Assembly: GCA_028703175.1 (NCBI GenBank)
Contig: JAQVNJ010000161.1
Location: 1-12,485 of the forward strand
Reading direction: 5' to 3'
DNA length: 12,485 nt
Source: JAAYCB01 sp012744395
GTDB taxonomy: Bacteria > Planctomycetota > Planctomycetia > Pirellulales > Thermoguttaceae
The translations under genes were made by a program, and so were the position numbers. Every line of letters starts with the position of its first letter. Positions within the stretch are counted from its first letter, which is position 1. The notes below the pieces were generated by a model. It made no database searches, had not been told where the DNA came from, and saw only the letters and a program-made list of their open reading frames with translations. Below, in pieces: positions 6,862 to 12,485 of the stretch.

Positions 6862-8280
6862 ATGGATCGCGCAACACGTCTGGGCGAGGGCGGCATCGGG
6901 TCGCTCTTGCTGAAATTCTCAACACCCGCGATCGTCGGGATGATCGCCCAGGCGCTCTACAACGTCGTGGATCGAATCTTCGTCGGCCAGGGGATCGGAC
7001 CGCAGGGGATTGCGGGTGTGACGGTGGCATTCCCCTTCATGATGGTCATGATGGCCTTCGGCATGCTGGTCGGGTTTGGAGCGGCCTCGCTGATCTCGAT
7101 CCGGCTGGGGCAAAAACGCCGCGCGGAGGCCGAACAAGCCCTGGGCAACGGCCTGGTCCTGCTCGCCGGCATCGGGGTCGCGATCACCGTTGTCGGCCTG
7201 CTCTTTCTCGATCCCGGCCTGAGGCTGTTCGGCGCCAGCCCGGCGGTCCTCCCCTATGCCCGCCAGTACCTCCAGGTGATCCTCCTGGGAGCCGTCTTCC
7301 AGACGGTCGGCTTCGGGCTGAACGCCGTCATCCGCGGCGAGGGCAATCCTCGAATCGCGATGGCCACGATGCTGATCGGCGCCGTGCTCAACACGATTCT
7401 CGATCCGATCCTGATTTTCGGATTCGGCTGGGCAATGCGTGGGGCGGCCCTGGCGACCGTCTTGTCGCAAGCCGTCTCGGCCACCTGGGTATTGAGTTAC
7501 TTCCTCCGCGGCAGGAGCCTGCTGAGGCTCAGGGCGTGCCACCTGCGGCTGCGGGCGGCCGTCTGCCTCCCGATCGTGGCGATGGGCTCGCCCCAGTTCA
7601 CCATGCACATCGCCGCCAGCGTGATCAACGGCATCCTCAATAACCAGCTGTACGCCTACGGCGGCGACCTGGCGATCTCCGCGATGGGCGTCGTCTACGC
7701 CGTGATGATGCTTGTGATCATGCCGATCTTCGGGATCAACCAGGGGGCCCAGCCGATTATCGGCTACAACTACGGCGCCGGGAACTACGACCGCGTGAAG
7801 AAGACACTCCAGGCGGCGGCCGCCGTCGCCACGCTGATCTGCATGTCGGGTTTCCTCGCCGTGATGCTCTATCCCACCAAGGTCATCGCCCTGTTCAGCC
7901 GCGACGACCCCGCGCTGGTCGAGTTGGGCGCCCGGGCGATCTGCATCTGCCTGGCGATGCTGCCGATCGTCGGCTTTCAGATCGTCGGTGCCAGTTATTT
8001 TCAGGCCGTCGGCAAGCCGAAGCACGCCATGTTCCTGGGACTTTCGCGGCAGGTCCTGTTGTTGATTCCGGCGGTTCTGATTCTGCCCCGCCTGTTCGGC
8101 CTGGACGGCCTCTGGGCCGCCCTGCCGGCCGCCGACCTGGGCTCTTCCGTTTTGACCGGCATTTGGCTGTTTGCCGAACTCCGCCACCTCCACCGGCGCC
8201 ACGGCGAGACGATCGCCGCGCGGAACCTGCTCGGAATCGAAGCCGGGCATCCCCTGCAAGACTCGGCCGTGCAGGGCTGA
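6862..8280 (+). CDS. MATE family multidrug efflux transporter
   Basis: The 472-residue inner-membrane protein has about twelve hydrophobic segments in two similar halves, the MATE layout. These exporters expel cationic drugs or metabolites in exchange for Na+ or H+. Family landmarks are ALYNVVDRIFVGQGIG (31-46), IRGEGNPRIA (157-166), NTILDPILIFG (177-187) and, in the second half, INQGAQPIIGYNYGA (292-306), a pattern close to the MepA-like branch. A hydrophilic tail of about 30 residues ends the protein. The ATG at 6862 is chosen because the sequence from DRATRLGEGGIGSLLLKFS onward fits the usual N terminus; no clear Shine-Dalgarno site precedes it. The gene lies just after the 6773-6840 repeat, with no adjacent regulator, so the substrate cannot be guessed. 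Confidence 0.93.
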   Translation: MDRATRLGEGGIGSLLLKFSTPAIVGMIAQALYNVVDRIFVGQGIGPQGIAGVTVAFPFMMVMMAFGMLVGFGAASLISIRLGQKRRAEAEQALGNGLVLLAGIGVAITVVGLLFLDPGLRLFGASPAVLPYARQYLQVILLGAVFQTVGFGLNAVIRGEGNPRIAMATMLIGAVLNTILDPILIFGFGWAMRGAALATVLSQAVSATWVLSYFLRGRSLLRLRACHLRLRAAVCLPIVAMGSPQFTMHIAASVINGILNNQLYAYGGDLAISAMGVVYAVMMLVIMPIFGINQGAQPIIGYNYGAGNYDRVKKTLQAAAAVATLICMSGFLAVMLYPTKVIALFSRDDPALVELGARAICICLAMLPIVGFQIVGASYFQAVGKPKHAMFLGLSRQVLLLIPAVLILPRLFGLDGLWAALPAADLGSSVLTGIWLFAELRHLHRRHGETIAARNLLGIEAGHPLQDSAVQG

Positions 8281-8308
8281 GATTCAAGCCCGCAGAGAGC
8301 AGGCCCGT

Positions 8309-8342
8309 GCCGCCGTGTCCGCGGCGGCATAGCCGCCAGCGG
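8309..8342 (+). terminator. GC-rich alternative hairpins after the MATE gene
   Basis: Three arms can pair in two ways. GCCGCC (8309-8314) can pair with GGCGGC (8323-8328). The same GGCGGC can pair with GCCGCC (8332-8337) across a 3-nt loop, and this second stem extends to ten base pairs with one bulged A (8319-8328 with 8332-8342). It sits 29 nt or more after the MATE stop codon. There is no T run, so it is either an imperfect terminator or a REP-like element. Confidence 0.4.
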
Positions 8343-8345
8343 GGA

Positions 8346-8373
8346 TTGACGGAAGCGCGGCAATCGGTATCCT
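8346..8373 (+). promoter_or_regulatory. Sigma-70-like promoter upstream of the CsrA-like gene
   Basis: TTGACG (8346-8351) and TATCCT (8368-8373) are separated by 16 bp. This is the best sigma-70 match in the window and gives a leader of roughly 95 nt before the ATG at 8475. Confidence 0.45.
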
Positions 8374-8415
8374 GAATGCTTTGGCCGAAGGGATGCAGCC
8401 AGCAGGTTCCGTCAC

Positions 8416-8446
8416 GAGTCAGGTTTTGGGGACGCAATTCTGACTC
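8416..8446 (+). repeat. Inverted repeat GAGTCAG/CTGACTC in the leader
   Basis: A perfect 7-bp inverted repeat (8416-8422 and 8440-8446) encloses a 17-nt loop. It lies inside the predicted leader of the CsrA-like gene, 28 nt before its start codon. It may be an RNA hairpin, an operator or a copy of a dispersed palindrome. Confidence 0.5.
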
Positions 8447-8474
8447 TTCGCCCTGAAAGCCTCTTCTTCAAGCC

Positions 8475-8648
8475 ATGCTCATCATCCCACGCGGCAGGGA
8501 AGAATCGATCGTCATCGGCGACAGCGTCGTCGTCACCGTGGAAGAAATCGGCGGGGCGGAAGTCCGCCTGAGAATCGAGCATCCGGAGGCCGCCTCGGTC
8601 CGTCCGGGCGAGGCCCTCGTGGCGGCCGAGTGGGAGTCTTCGCTGTAG
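8475..8648 (+). CDS. Degenerate CsrA-like protein (57 residues)
   Basis: The reading frame begins MLIIPRGREESIVIGDSVVV and aligns without a gap to the canonical CsrA encoded 237 nt downstream, with 24 of the first 50 residues identical by my count. It keeps M1-L2, R6, ESIVI (10-14), D16, TV (21-22), EI (24-25), RL (31-32) and V42. The second RNA-contact segment, VHRRE in CsrA (42-46), is VRPGE here, so the key arginine R44 is a proline, and the C-terminal helix region is short and acidic. CsrA dimers bind GGA-containing hairpins in mRNA leaders. This version probably binds RNA poorly, or modulates CsrA by forming mixed dimers; that is inference. No good Shine-Dalgarno site is seen. The intact frame and the conserved beta-strand pattern argue against a pseudogene. 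Confidence 0.8.
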   Translation: MLIIPRGREESIVIGDSVVVTVEEIGGAEVRLRIEHPEAASVRPGEALVAAEWESSL

Positions 8649-8885
8649 CCGCCGTCCGCCCCCCTCTTGCTGGATTGTCCGCCGCCCGCCGAATCGTTAA
8701 ATCCCTCGCAACCGGATCGAAATCTGGCCGATCTCGCGTCCAGCAGCGGTTCCGCTCCGCGCTCCCGTCTGGCTTTTGTGTAGACTAGGATGTTGAGCAG
8801 CGCGAGGCCGGATGCCCGCGCAGTCAACCGTTCAGGGACTTCACGGGCAGGGCGGCTCCGGAAGACAAGACGCGGTGGTAACGCC

Positions 8886-9086
8886 ATGCTGGTTCTTTCT
8901 CGAAAAATGAACGAGAGCATCGTCATCAACGACAATGTGATCGTCACCGTCGTCGAGATCCGTGGCGATAAGATTCGCCTGGGCATCGAGGCCCCCAGGG
9001 ACGTGACCGTCCACCGGCGCGAAGTCTACGACGCGATCAAGCGGGCCGAAGCCGATCGCCAGGAGACCAAGGAGTCGGACGGCTGA
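8886..9086 (+). CDS. csrA: Carbon storage regulator CsrA, translational regulator
   Basis: This is a 66-residue CsrA/RsmA homologue, the usual length. CsrA acts as a dimer that binds GGA motifs in mRNA leaders and changes translation and stability, often controlling motility, carbon flow and surface growth. The core MLVLSRKMNESIVINDN (1-17) and the second RNA-contact segment VHRREVY (42-48, including R44) are intact. The ATG at 8886 is chosen over an in-frame ATG at 8790 because the family begins MLxLxR and because GGTGG (8874-8878) lies 7 nt upstream. The leader carries four GGA triplets (8788, 8810, 8836, 8860), which might allow autoregulation. In some bacteria csrA adjoins fliW or flagellin genes; here it does not. 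Its 3' end faces the metal permease gene across 6 bp. Confidence 0.95.
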   Translation: MLVLSRKMNESIVINDNVIVTVVEIRGDKIRLGIEAPRDVTVHRREVYDAIKRAEADRQETKESDG

Positions 9087-9092
9087 CGGTTT

Positions 9093-10172
9093 TCATTCAG
9101 CGCCAATCGCCCGCAGCGCGACCCTCGCGGAGAACCGGCGCAGCGGCTTGATCGCCGCGGCCGCCAGAACGATTCCGGACAGGATCGCGATCCAAGCGGG
9201 GATGAGTTCGCCGGCGGCGTTGATCTGCCCGGAGAGCTCGAGATTCATCCCTCCAAGCAGCCGATCCACGGCCAGCCCGATCCCGATTGCGCTGCCCAAC
9301 AGGCCGAGCAGATACGCAGCCGTCACGCGCACGCCCAGTTGTTTTCCAACGACCGCCGCCGACGCGAGATTCGTCGCCGGGCCGGTGAGCAGAAACACGA
9401 GCACCGTGCCCGGGCTCATTCCGGCCACCAGCATCGACGCGGCGAGCGGCGTTGAGGCGGTGGCACAGATGTACATGGGAATGCCGATCGCCGCAAGCGC
9501 CAGCATCGGCAGCAGCCCCGAACCGAACCCGGCCATCGCGCCCGGCGGCACGACGGTCTCCAGAGCCGCCGCCAGCAGGAGGCCCCCAAACAACCAGGGA
9601 GCGATGTCGTCCAGCAAGTCCACGGCGGCTCGGCTGGCCGCGCTCCAACGAGCCGGCGGCTCGCTGCCCGACTCCCGATCGCAATCGATTTGGTCGCGGC
9701 AGGCACGGCCGCCCGCGGAGCAGCCCGCCTCCCCATCCGCCGCCGGCTGCCGCCTTGCGCCGGGAAGACACTCGACAAGCAAGCCCGTCGCGACCGCGCT
9801 GGCGATTGCCGCGGCCGGGCGGAGAATCGTCATCACCGGCCCGAGCAGGACATACGACAGCGCGATCGAATCGGCGCCGTTTTCAGGGGTCGCGACAAGA
9901 AACGAGACCGTCGCCCCCTTCGACGCCCCGGAGCGGTGAAGCTGCATCGCCGCCGGCAGGACACTGCACGAACAGAGCGGCAGCGGAGTGCCGATCAGGG
10001 CCGCCTTGAGCACCGGCCCGATCCCCCGGCCGCCAAGCCACCGCTTGAGGGAATTGGTGGGCAGGAATACCTTCAGCAGCCCCGCCAAAACCAGGCCCGC
10101 CAACAGCCAAGGCGCAACCTCCAGGCAGATCGCCAGCGCACGGTCGAGAAAGGTCAGGATGTAGGTCAACAA
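9093..10172 (-). CDS. COG0701/SO_0444-type permease, probable Cu/Zn or metalloid efflux
   Basis: This inner-membrane permease is 359 residues from the TTG at 10172, with about eight hydrophobic segments in two half-repeats. The first half carries TPLPLCSCSVLPAAM (C67, C69) and ATPENGADSI; the second carries IPMYICATASTPLAASM and LLTGPATNLAS. Both are hallmarks of the SO_0444/ArsP-like group, which exports metal ions or organic arsenic. The loop between the halves (about 140-180) holds three further cysteines and acidic residues and could bind metal. The start is uncertain. The frame is open upstream to 10442, but that part reads like noise, overlaps tspO on the other strand, and lies beyond a perfect TATAAT at 10248-10253. 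That box leaves TTG at 10172 or 10169 as the only starts. The specific metal is not shown. Confidence 0.8.
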   Translation of the reverse strand: MLTYILTFLDRALAICLEVAPWLLAGLVLAGLLKVFLPTNSLKRWLGGRGIGPVLKAALIGTPLPLCSCSVLPAAMQLHRSGASKGATVSFLVATPENGADSIALSYVLLGPVMTILRPAAAIASAVATGLLVECLPGARRQPAADGEAGCSAGGRACRDQIDCDRESGSEPPARWSAASRAAVDLLDDIAPWLFGGLLLAAALETVVPPGAMAGFGSGLLPMLALAAIGIPMYICATASTPLAASMLVAGMSPGTVLVFLLTGPATNLASAAVVGKQLGVRVTAAYLLGLLGSAIGIGLAVDRLLGGMNLELSGQINAAGELIPAWIAILSGIVLAAAAIKPLRRFSARVALRAIGAE

Positions 10173-10182
10173 AAACGCTTTC

Positions 10183-10211
10183 TTGGTCTTTCCGGCGGAT
10201 CGCGCTAAGAT
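10183..10211 (+). promoter_or_regulatory. Promoter candidate for tspO
   Basis: TTGGTC (10183-10188) and TAAGAT (10206-10211) are 17 bp apart, pointing toward tspO with a leader of about 140 nt. The site lies between the permease start and its own -10 box, so the two divergent transcripts would overlap here. Confidence 0.35.
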
Positions 10212-10247
10212 GTTCTTATCGCAGGATGGTCCGCAAGCTCTGCTGGC

Positions 10248-10253
10248 ATTATA
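10248..10253 (-). promoter_or_regulatory. Perfect -10 box for the permease gene
   Basis: The minus strand reads TATAAT, inside the near-palindrome GCATTATATGC (10246-10256). The -35 is weak (GCGAAA at 16 bp). Transcription from here would start near 10241, about 70 nt before the TTG start codon. The symmetry around the -10 could mark a repressor site. Confidence 0.35.
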
Positions 10254-10359
10254 TGCAGGAGAGCGGCTTTTTCGCTCCAGGCCGGGCCGTTTCCTGCAAG
10301 AGCGAGCAGCCCGATCCCGATCGACCGAACCCGCCACCCCGCCTGTGCACCTCTTCCCC

Positions 10360-10839
10360 ATGAACCGGATCACGCAGATTGTCGGCCTGGTGCTTCTGCT
10401 CGGCTTGTGTTTTGCCGCCGCGGCGGCTGGCGGGGCCGCCACCTATCCCCAGCTCCAAGGTTGGTATGCCGGGTTGGCCAGGCCGCCGTGGACACCGCCC
10501 GGCTGGCTCTTCGGCCCGGTCTGGGCCGCGCTCTACACGGCCATGGCGGTGGCCGCCTGGCTGGTCTGGCGGCAGGCCGGGCTGGCCGCCGCGCGATGGC
10601 CCCTGGGACTGTTCGCCGTTCAGCTTGGGCTCAACGTCGCCTGGTCGTGGTTGTTCTTCGGGCTGCGCAGTCCGGGACTCGGCCTGATCGAGATTCTTCT
10701 TCTCTGGATCGCCATTGCCGCCACCCTGGCGTCTTTCTGGCGGCGAACCACGGCGGCCGGACTGCTCCTTGCGCCCTACCTGGCCTGGGTGACGTTCGCC
10801 GCGGTCCTCAACGCTGCGATCTGGCGGTTGAACGCGTGA
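10360..10839 (+). CDS. tspO: TspO/MBR family membrane protein
   Basis: The 159-residue protein has five transmembrane segments and the normal TspO length. TspO proteins bind porphyrins, haem or sterols in the outer or inner membrane and act in stress and tetrapyrrole control; the exact role differs between bacteria. Signature segments are WYAGLARPPWTPPGWLFG (35-52), PVWAALYTAMAVAAWLVW (53-70), LNVAWSWLFFG (91-101) and PYLAWVTFAAVLNAAIW (139-155). The frame is open upstream to 10183, but the ATG at 10360 gives the family N terminus, and the region before it is not membrane-like. No strong Shine-Dalgarno site precedes it. The gene is divergent from the metal permease and convergent with the 75-residue gene, so it is probably transcribed alone. 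Confidence 0.93.
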   Translation: MNRITQIVGLVLLLGLCFAAAAAGGAATYPQLQGWYAGLARPPWTPPGWLFGPVWAALYTAMAVAAWLVWRQAGLAAARWPLGLFAVQLGLNVAWSWLFFGLRSPGLGLIEILLLWIAIAATLASFWRRTTAAGLLLAPYLAWVTFAAVLNAAIWRLNA

Positions 10840-10845
10840 AGGATC

Positions 10846-10885
10846 GCCGGAGCTGGATGCGGAAGCGGTCGATCCCAGCCCCGGC
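10846..10885. terminator. Hairpin between convergent genes, possible bidirectional terminator
   Basis: GCCGGaGCTGG (10846-10856) pairs with CCAGCcCCGGC (10875-10885), ten base pairs with one mismatch around an 18-nt loop. It fills the 52-nt gap between the tspO stop and the stop of the opposing gene. There is no T run on either side. Confidence 0.4.
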
Positions 10886-10891
10886 GGCGGG

Positions 10892-11119
10892 TCAATGCTC
10901 CTTCTTGATCGCTTCCACAATCGCAACGCGGATTTCCTGGGCGAAACTGCTGCCCAGCCGCTTCGGGTCGTGCTCGTTGAGCCCCTCCCACGCGAACGCG
11001 GCATCGACGCCCTGCTGAATCGCCTGCCGCAGCTTCTGGCTCTCGGCGATTGCCAGGGCGATGTCGTCAACCTCCCGAAGATCACCAATCACACTATCCA
11101 GCCAATGCGGGGGTCTCAT
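10892..11119 (-). CDS. Unrecognised 75-residue protein
   Basis: I do not recognise this protein. It starts MRPPHWLDSVIGDLREVDDI and ends in IVEAIKKEH. It is a soluble, mostly helical, charged sequence without a signal peptide, membrane segment, cysteine pair or obvious DNA-binding motif. The start is well fixed: AGGAG (11127-11131) lies 7 nt before the ATG, one of the best ribosome binding sites in the window. The frame stays open far upstream of this ATG, to 11902, but that part is the reverse strand of the ATP-grasp gene. Amino-acid composition is balanced, unlike the Arg/Pro/Ala-rich shadow frames nearby, which supports it as a real gene. It is divergent from the ATP-grasp gene, and their promoters may overlap near 11225-11256. 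Confidence 0.65.
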   Translation of the reverse strand: MRPPHWLDSVIGDLREVDDIALAIAESQKLRQAIQQGVDAAFAWEGLNEHDPKRLGSSFAQEIRVAIVEAIKKEH

Positions 11120-11202
11120 CGGATGTCTCCTGAGAAAGGGATGGTTGTGGGTAAGCTTCGACGAATCAATCGCTGCCGTGAGGTGGGTTTGCCACCCCGC
11201 CT

Positions 11203-11230
11203 CCGACAGGATGCAGTCCTCCCTTACAAT
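11203..11230 (+). promoter_or_regulatory. Promoter candidate for the ATP-grasp gene
   Basis: CCGACA (11203-11208) and TACAAT (11225-11230) are 16 bp apart, giving a leader of about 105 nt. A weak minus-strand promoter for the 75-residue gene (TTGGTA at 11251-11256, TGTATT at 11228-11233, 17 bp apart) would overlap its -10. Confidence 0.3.
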
Positions 11231-11241
11231 ACACAGAGCGA

Positions 11242-11290
11242 ATTCCGTTTTACCAAGCTGTCGCAGCCAACGGAATCGATTCCGTTTTTT
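11242..11290 (+). promoter_or_regulatory. Operator-like or attenuator-like palindrome upstream of the ATP-grasp gene
   Basis: ATTCCGTTTT occurs at 11242-11251 and again at 11279-11288. The inverse, AACGGAAT, is at 11269-11276, so the last two copies form an 18-bp perfect palindrome (11269-11286) followed by four more T (run of six, 11285-11290). Read as RNA it is a stem with a T run in the leader, like an intrinsic terminator; read as DNA it is a set of three binding half-sites. Confidence 0.45.
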
Positions 11291-11341
11291 GCCGCGCCAG
11301 AATCGCCCTTTGCCAGCCCTTGGCCGGATCAAGAACCACGC

Positions 11342-12355
11342 ATGCGAGTCACCATCCTCCACCAGGCCGTCGGCCCAGACGCCGCCGAGGACGAACAAGA
11401 CGTGCTCATCCAGGCGGCCTCCGTCGCCCAGTCGCTGCGGCGGCTCGGCCACGCCGTCGAGGTCGTCTCGGCGACGCTCGATCTTGACCGGCTCAAGCGC
11501 GCGCTTGCCGCCGCCCGGCCCGACTGTGTGTTTTCCCTCGTCGAATCGCTCGGCGGCACCGACTCGCTGGCGCACCTGGCGGTGTTTCTGCTCGAGTCGA
11601 TGAAGCTCCCCTACACCGGCGCGCCGGCCGCGGCCCTTGTGCTCAGCAACAACAAGCTGCGAGCCAAGCGCTGGATGGCGGCGGCCGGGTTGCCGACCCC
11701 GCCCTGGCACGAGCCGAGCGCAACGGCCGCGCCGCTCGGCGGCGCCAGTCCAGCCGGCCGCCCGCAGTTTCCCGGAAGCTTCATCATCAAGCCGCTGGAG
11801 GAACATGCATCGCAGGGGATGACCGACGAGGCGGTCGCCGCCGCCGCCGGCCAGGAGCAGCTCAGCCAGTTGATCGATCGCCGTTCGGCGCTCCTCGGGC
11901 ACCGCTGCTTTGCCGAACAGTTCATCGACGGCCGCGAATTCAACCTGGCGGTCCTCGGCTCGCCGGCCGGACCGCGAGTCCTCCCGCCCGCCGAAATCGA
12001 CTTCCGTGCCTTCCCCCCGGGCAAGCCGCGGATCGTCAACTACCAGGCCAAGTGGTCGTCCGGTTCGTTCGAGTATGAGAACACACCGCGGGTGTTTGTC
12101 CGGCCAGACGCCGGCGAGGATGCCGGCCTCGCCGGCAGGCTCGTCGACCTGGCCCTCCGCTGCTGGGTCGCCTTCGAGCTCCGCGGCTATGCGCGTGTGG
12201 ACTTCCGCGTCGATCGCGGAGGTGCTCCATGGATTCTGGAGGTCAACGCCAATCCTTGCCTGGCCCCCGACGCCGGTTTTGCCGCCGCGCTGGCGGAAGC
12301 GGGGATCTCCTTCGACCAGGCCGTTCAGTCGATCCTCGATGACGCATTGCCGTAA
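11342..12355 (+). CDS. ATP-grasp protein, D-alanine-D-alanine ligase-like
   Basis: The 337-residue cytoplasmic protein has the D-Ala-D-Ala ligase (COG1181) fold. ATP-grasp ligases join a carboxylate to an amine through an acyl-phosphate. Landmarks are YTGAPAAALVLSNNK (91-105), the nucleotide-binding lysine in FIIKPLEEHASQGM (147-160), EQFIDGREFNLAVLG (192-206), the late-domain EIDF (218-221), VDFRVD (286-291) and the Mg-binding motif ILEVNANPCL (298-307; E300, N302, N304). All catalytic positions look intact. It differs from true Ddl enzymes in the segment around KWSSGSFEYENTP, so the substrate may not be D-alanine. The ATG at 11342 gives the family N terminus; the frame is open upstream to 10895, but that part is the reverse of the 75-residue gene. 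No mur gene is adjacent. Confidence 0.85.
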   Translation: MRVTILHQAVGPDAAEDEQDVLIQAASVAQSLRRLGHAVEVVSATLDLDRLKRALAAARPDCVFSLVESLGGTDSLAHLAVFLLESMKLPYTGAPAAALVLSNNKLRAKRWMAAAGLPTPPWHEPSATAAPLGGASPAGRPQFPGSFIIKPLEEHASQGMTDEAVAAAAGQEQLSQLIDRRSALLGHRCFAEQFIDGREFNLAVLGSPAGPRVLPPAEIDFRAFPPGKPRIVNYQAKWSSGSFEYENTPRVFVRPDAGEDAGLAGRLVDLALRCWVAFELRGYARVDFRVDRGGAPWILEVNANPCLAPDAGFAAALAEAGISFDQAVQSILDDALP

Positions 12356-12401
12356 ACCGCCCCGCAGGGCCGCCCCCTCCTGCCGCGGCGCACCGGCCGC
12401 A

Positions 12402-12440
12402 CCCCCACCCCCTCACCCCCCCCCATTTCGCCACCCCCCC
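12402..12440 (-). other. C-rich tract, potential G-quadruplex on the minus strand
   Basis: Runs of 5, 5, 9 and 7 C at 12402-12406, 12408-12412, 12416-12424 and 12434-12440 read as G runs on the opposite strand, enough for a four-tract quadruplex. The tract fills the end of the gap after the ATP-grasp gene and directly abuts the next candidate ATG. Confidence 0.5.
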
Positions 12441-12485
12441 ATGAACACCTCCCCAGACATCGCCATTCGACACCGTTTTGAACCC
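12441..12485 (+). CDS. Possible start of the next gene (15 codons, cut by the window edge)
   Basis: The frame ATG AAC ACC ... reads MNTSPDIAIRHRFEP and stays open to the window end. The IRHRFEP segment resembles the first strand of GNAT acetyltransferases, which begin with similar short hydrophobic and charged patterns, but 15 residues cannot prove this. There is no Shine-Dalgarno site; the ATG follows seven C. Confidence 0.35.
   Translation, partial: MNTSPDIAIRHRFEP

Noticed and set aside
6919..8259. A 446-codon open frame on the minus strand
   Set aside because: It mirrors the MATE gene, is very rich in Asp/His/Arg/Gln, has no family signal, and the plus-strand protein is unmistakable.
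8468..8986. A 172-codon open frame on the minus strand
   Set aside because: It is the reverse of both CsrA-type genes, which explain the sequence much better.
10249..11088. A 279-codon open frame on the minus strand covering tspO
   Set aside because: Arg/Gly/Pro-rich shadow of tspO; the TspO signature on the plus strand is complete.
12243..12473. A 76-codon minus-strand frame at the right edge
   Set aside because: Its glycine-rich start comes from translating the C-rich tract, and the rest is the reverse of the ATP-grasp gene.

Overview
The window is GC-rich and looks like the chromosome of a planctomycete, most likely from the Pirellulales and relatives. This is inferred from family content, not from a marker gene. 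The supporting features are a secreted HzsA-related multidomain protein with an NPCBM module and two CXXCH haem sites, a Tat-exported protein resembling DUF4159 proteins, a Uma2-type nuclease, two CsrA-like proteins close together, loose gene packing and mostly monocistronic genes. There is no rRNA, tRNA, insertion sequence, phage gene or CRISPR array.

Layout. Positions 1-382 (-): 5' part of a Tat-signal protein cut by the window edge. 383-766: gap. 767-2344 (-): benzoate-CoA ligase family enzyme. 2345-2680: divergent promoter region. 2681-3250 (+): Uma2 family protein. 3363-6716 (+): 1117-residue HzsA-related exported protein. 6773-6840: 18-bp tandem repeat ending in an 11-bp hairpin. 6862-8280 (+): MATE exporter. 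8475-8648 (+): a 57-residue CsrA-like protein that has lost the RNA-binding VHRRE segment. 8886-9086 (+): canonical csrA. 9093-10172 (-): COG0701/SO_0444-type metal permease, convergent with csrA and divergent from tspO. 10360-10839 (+): TspO/MBR protein. 10892-11119 (-): unrecognised 75-residue protein with a strong ribosome binding site. 11342-12355 (+): D-Ala-D-Ala-ligase-like ATP-grasp enzyme. 12441-12485 (+): probable first codons of another gene after a C-rich tract.

The genes do not form one evident pathway. The closest thing to a linked set is the CsrA pair, where a degenerate homologue with its own TTGACG/TATCCT-type promoter precedes the normal csrA. The second regulatory point of interest is the gap between the 75-residue gene and the ATP-grasp gene. 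It holds three copies of ATTCCGTT/AACGGAAT, two of them fused into a perfect 18-bp palindrome followed by a T run. Export and envelope functions are frequent (Tat protein, HzsA-related protein, MATE, metal permease, TspO, ATP-grasp ligase), but I see no sequence proof that they act together. No complete new defence or biosynthetic system is visible. The CsrA pair is the best candidate for something under-described.
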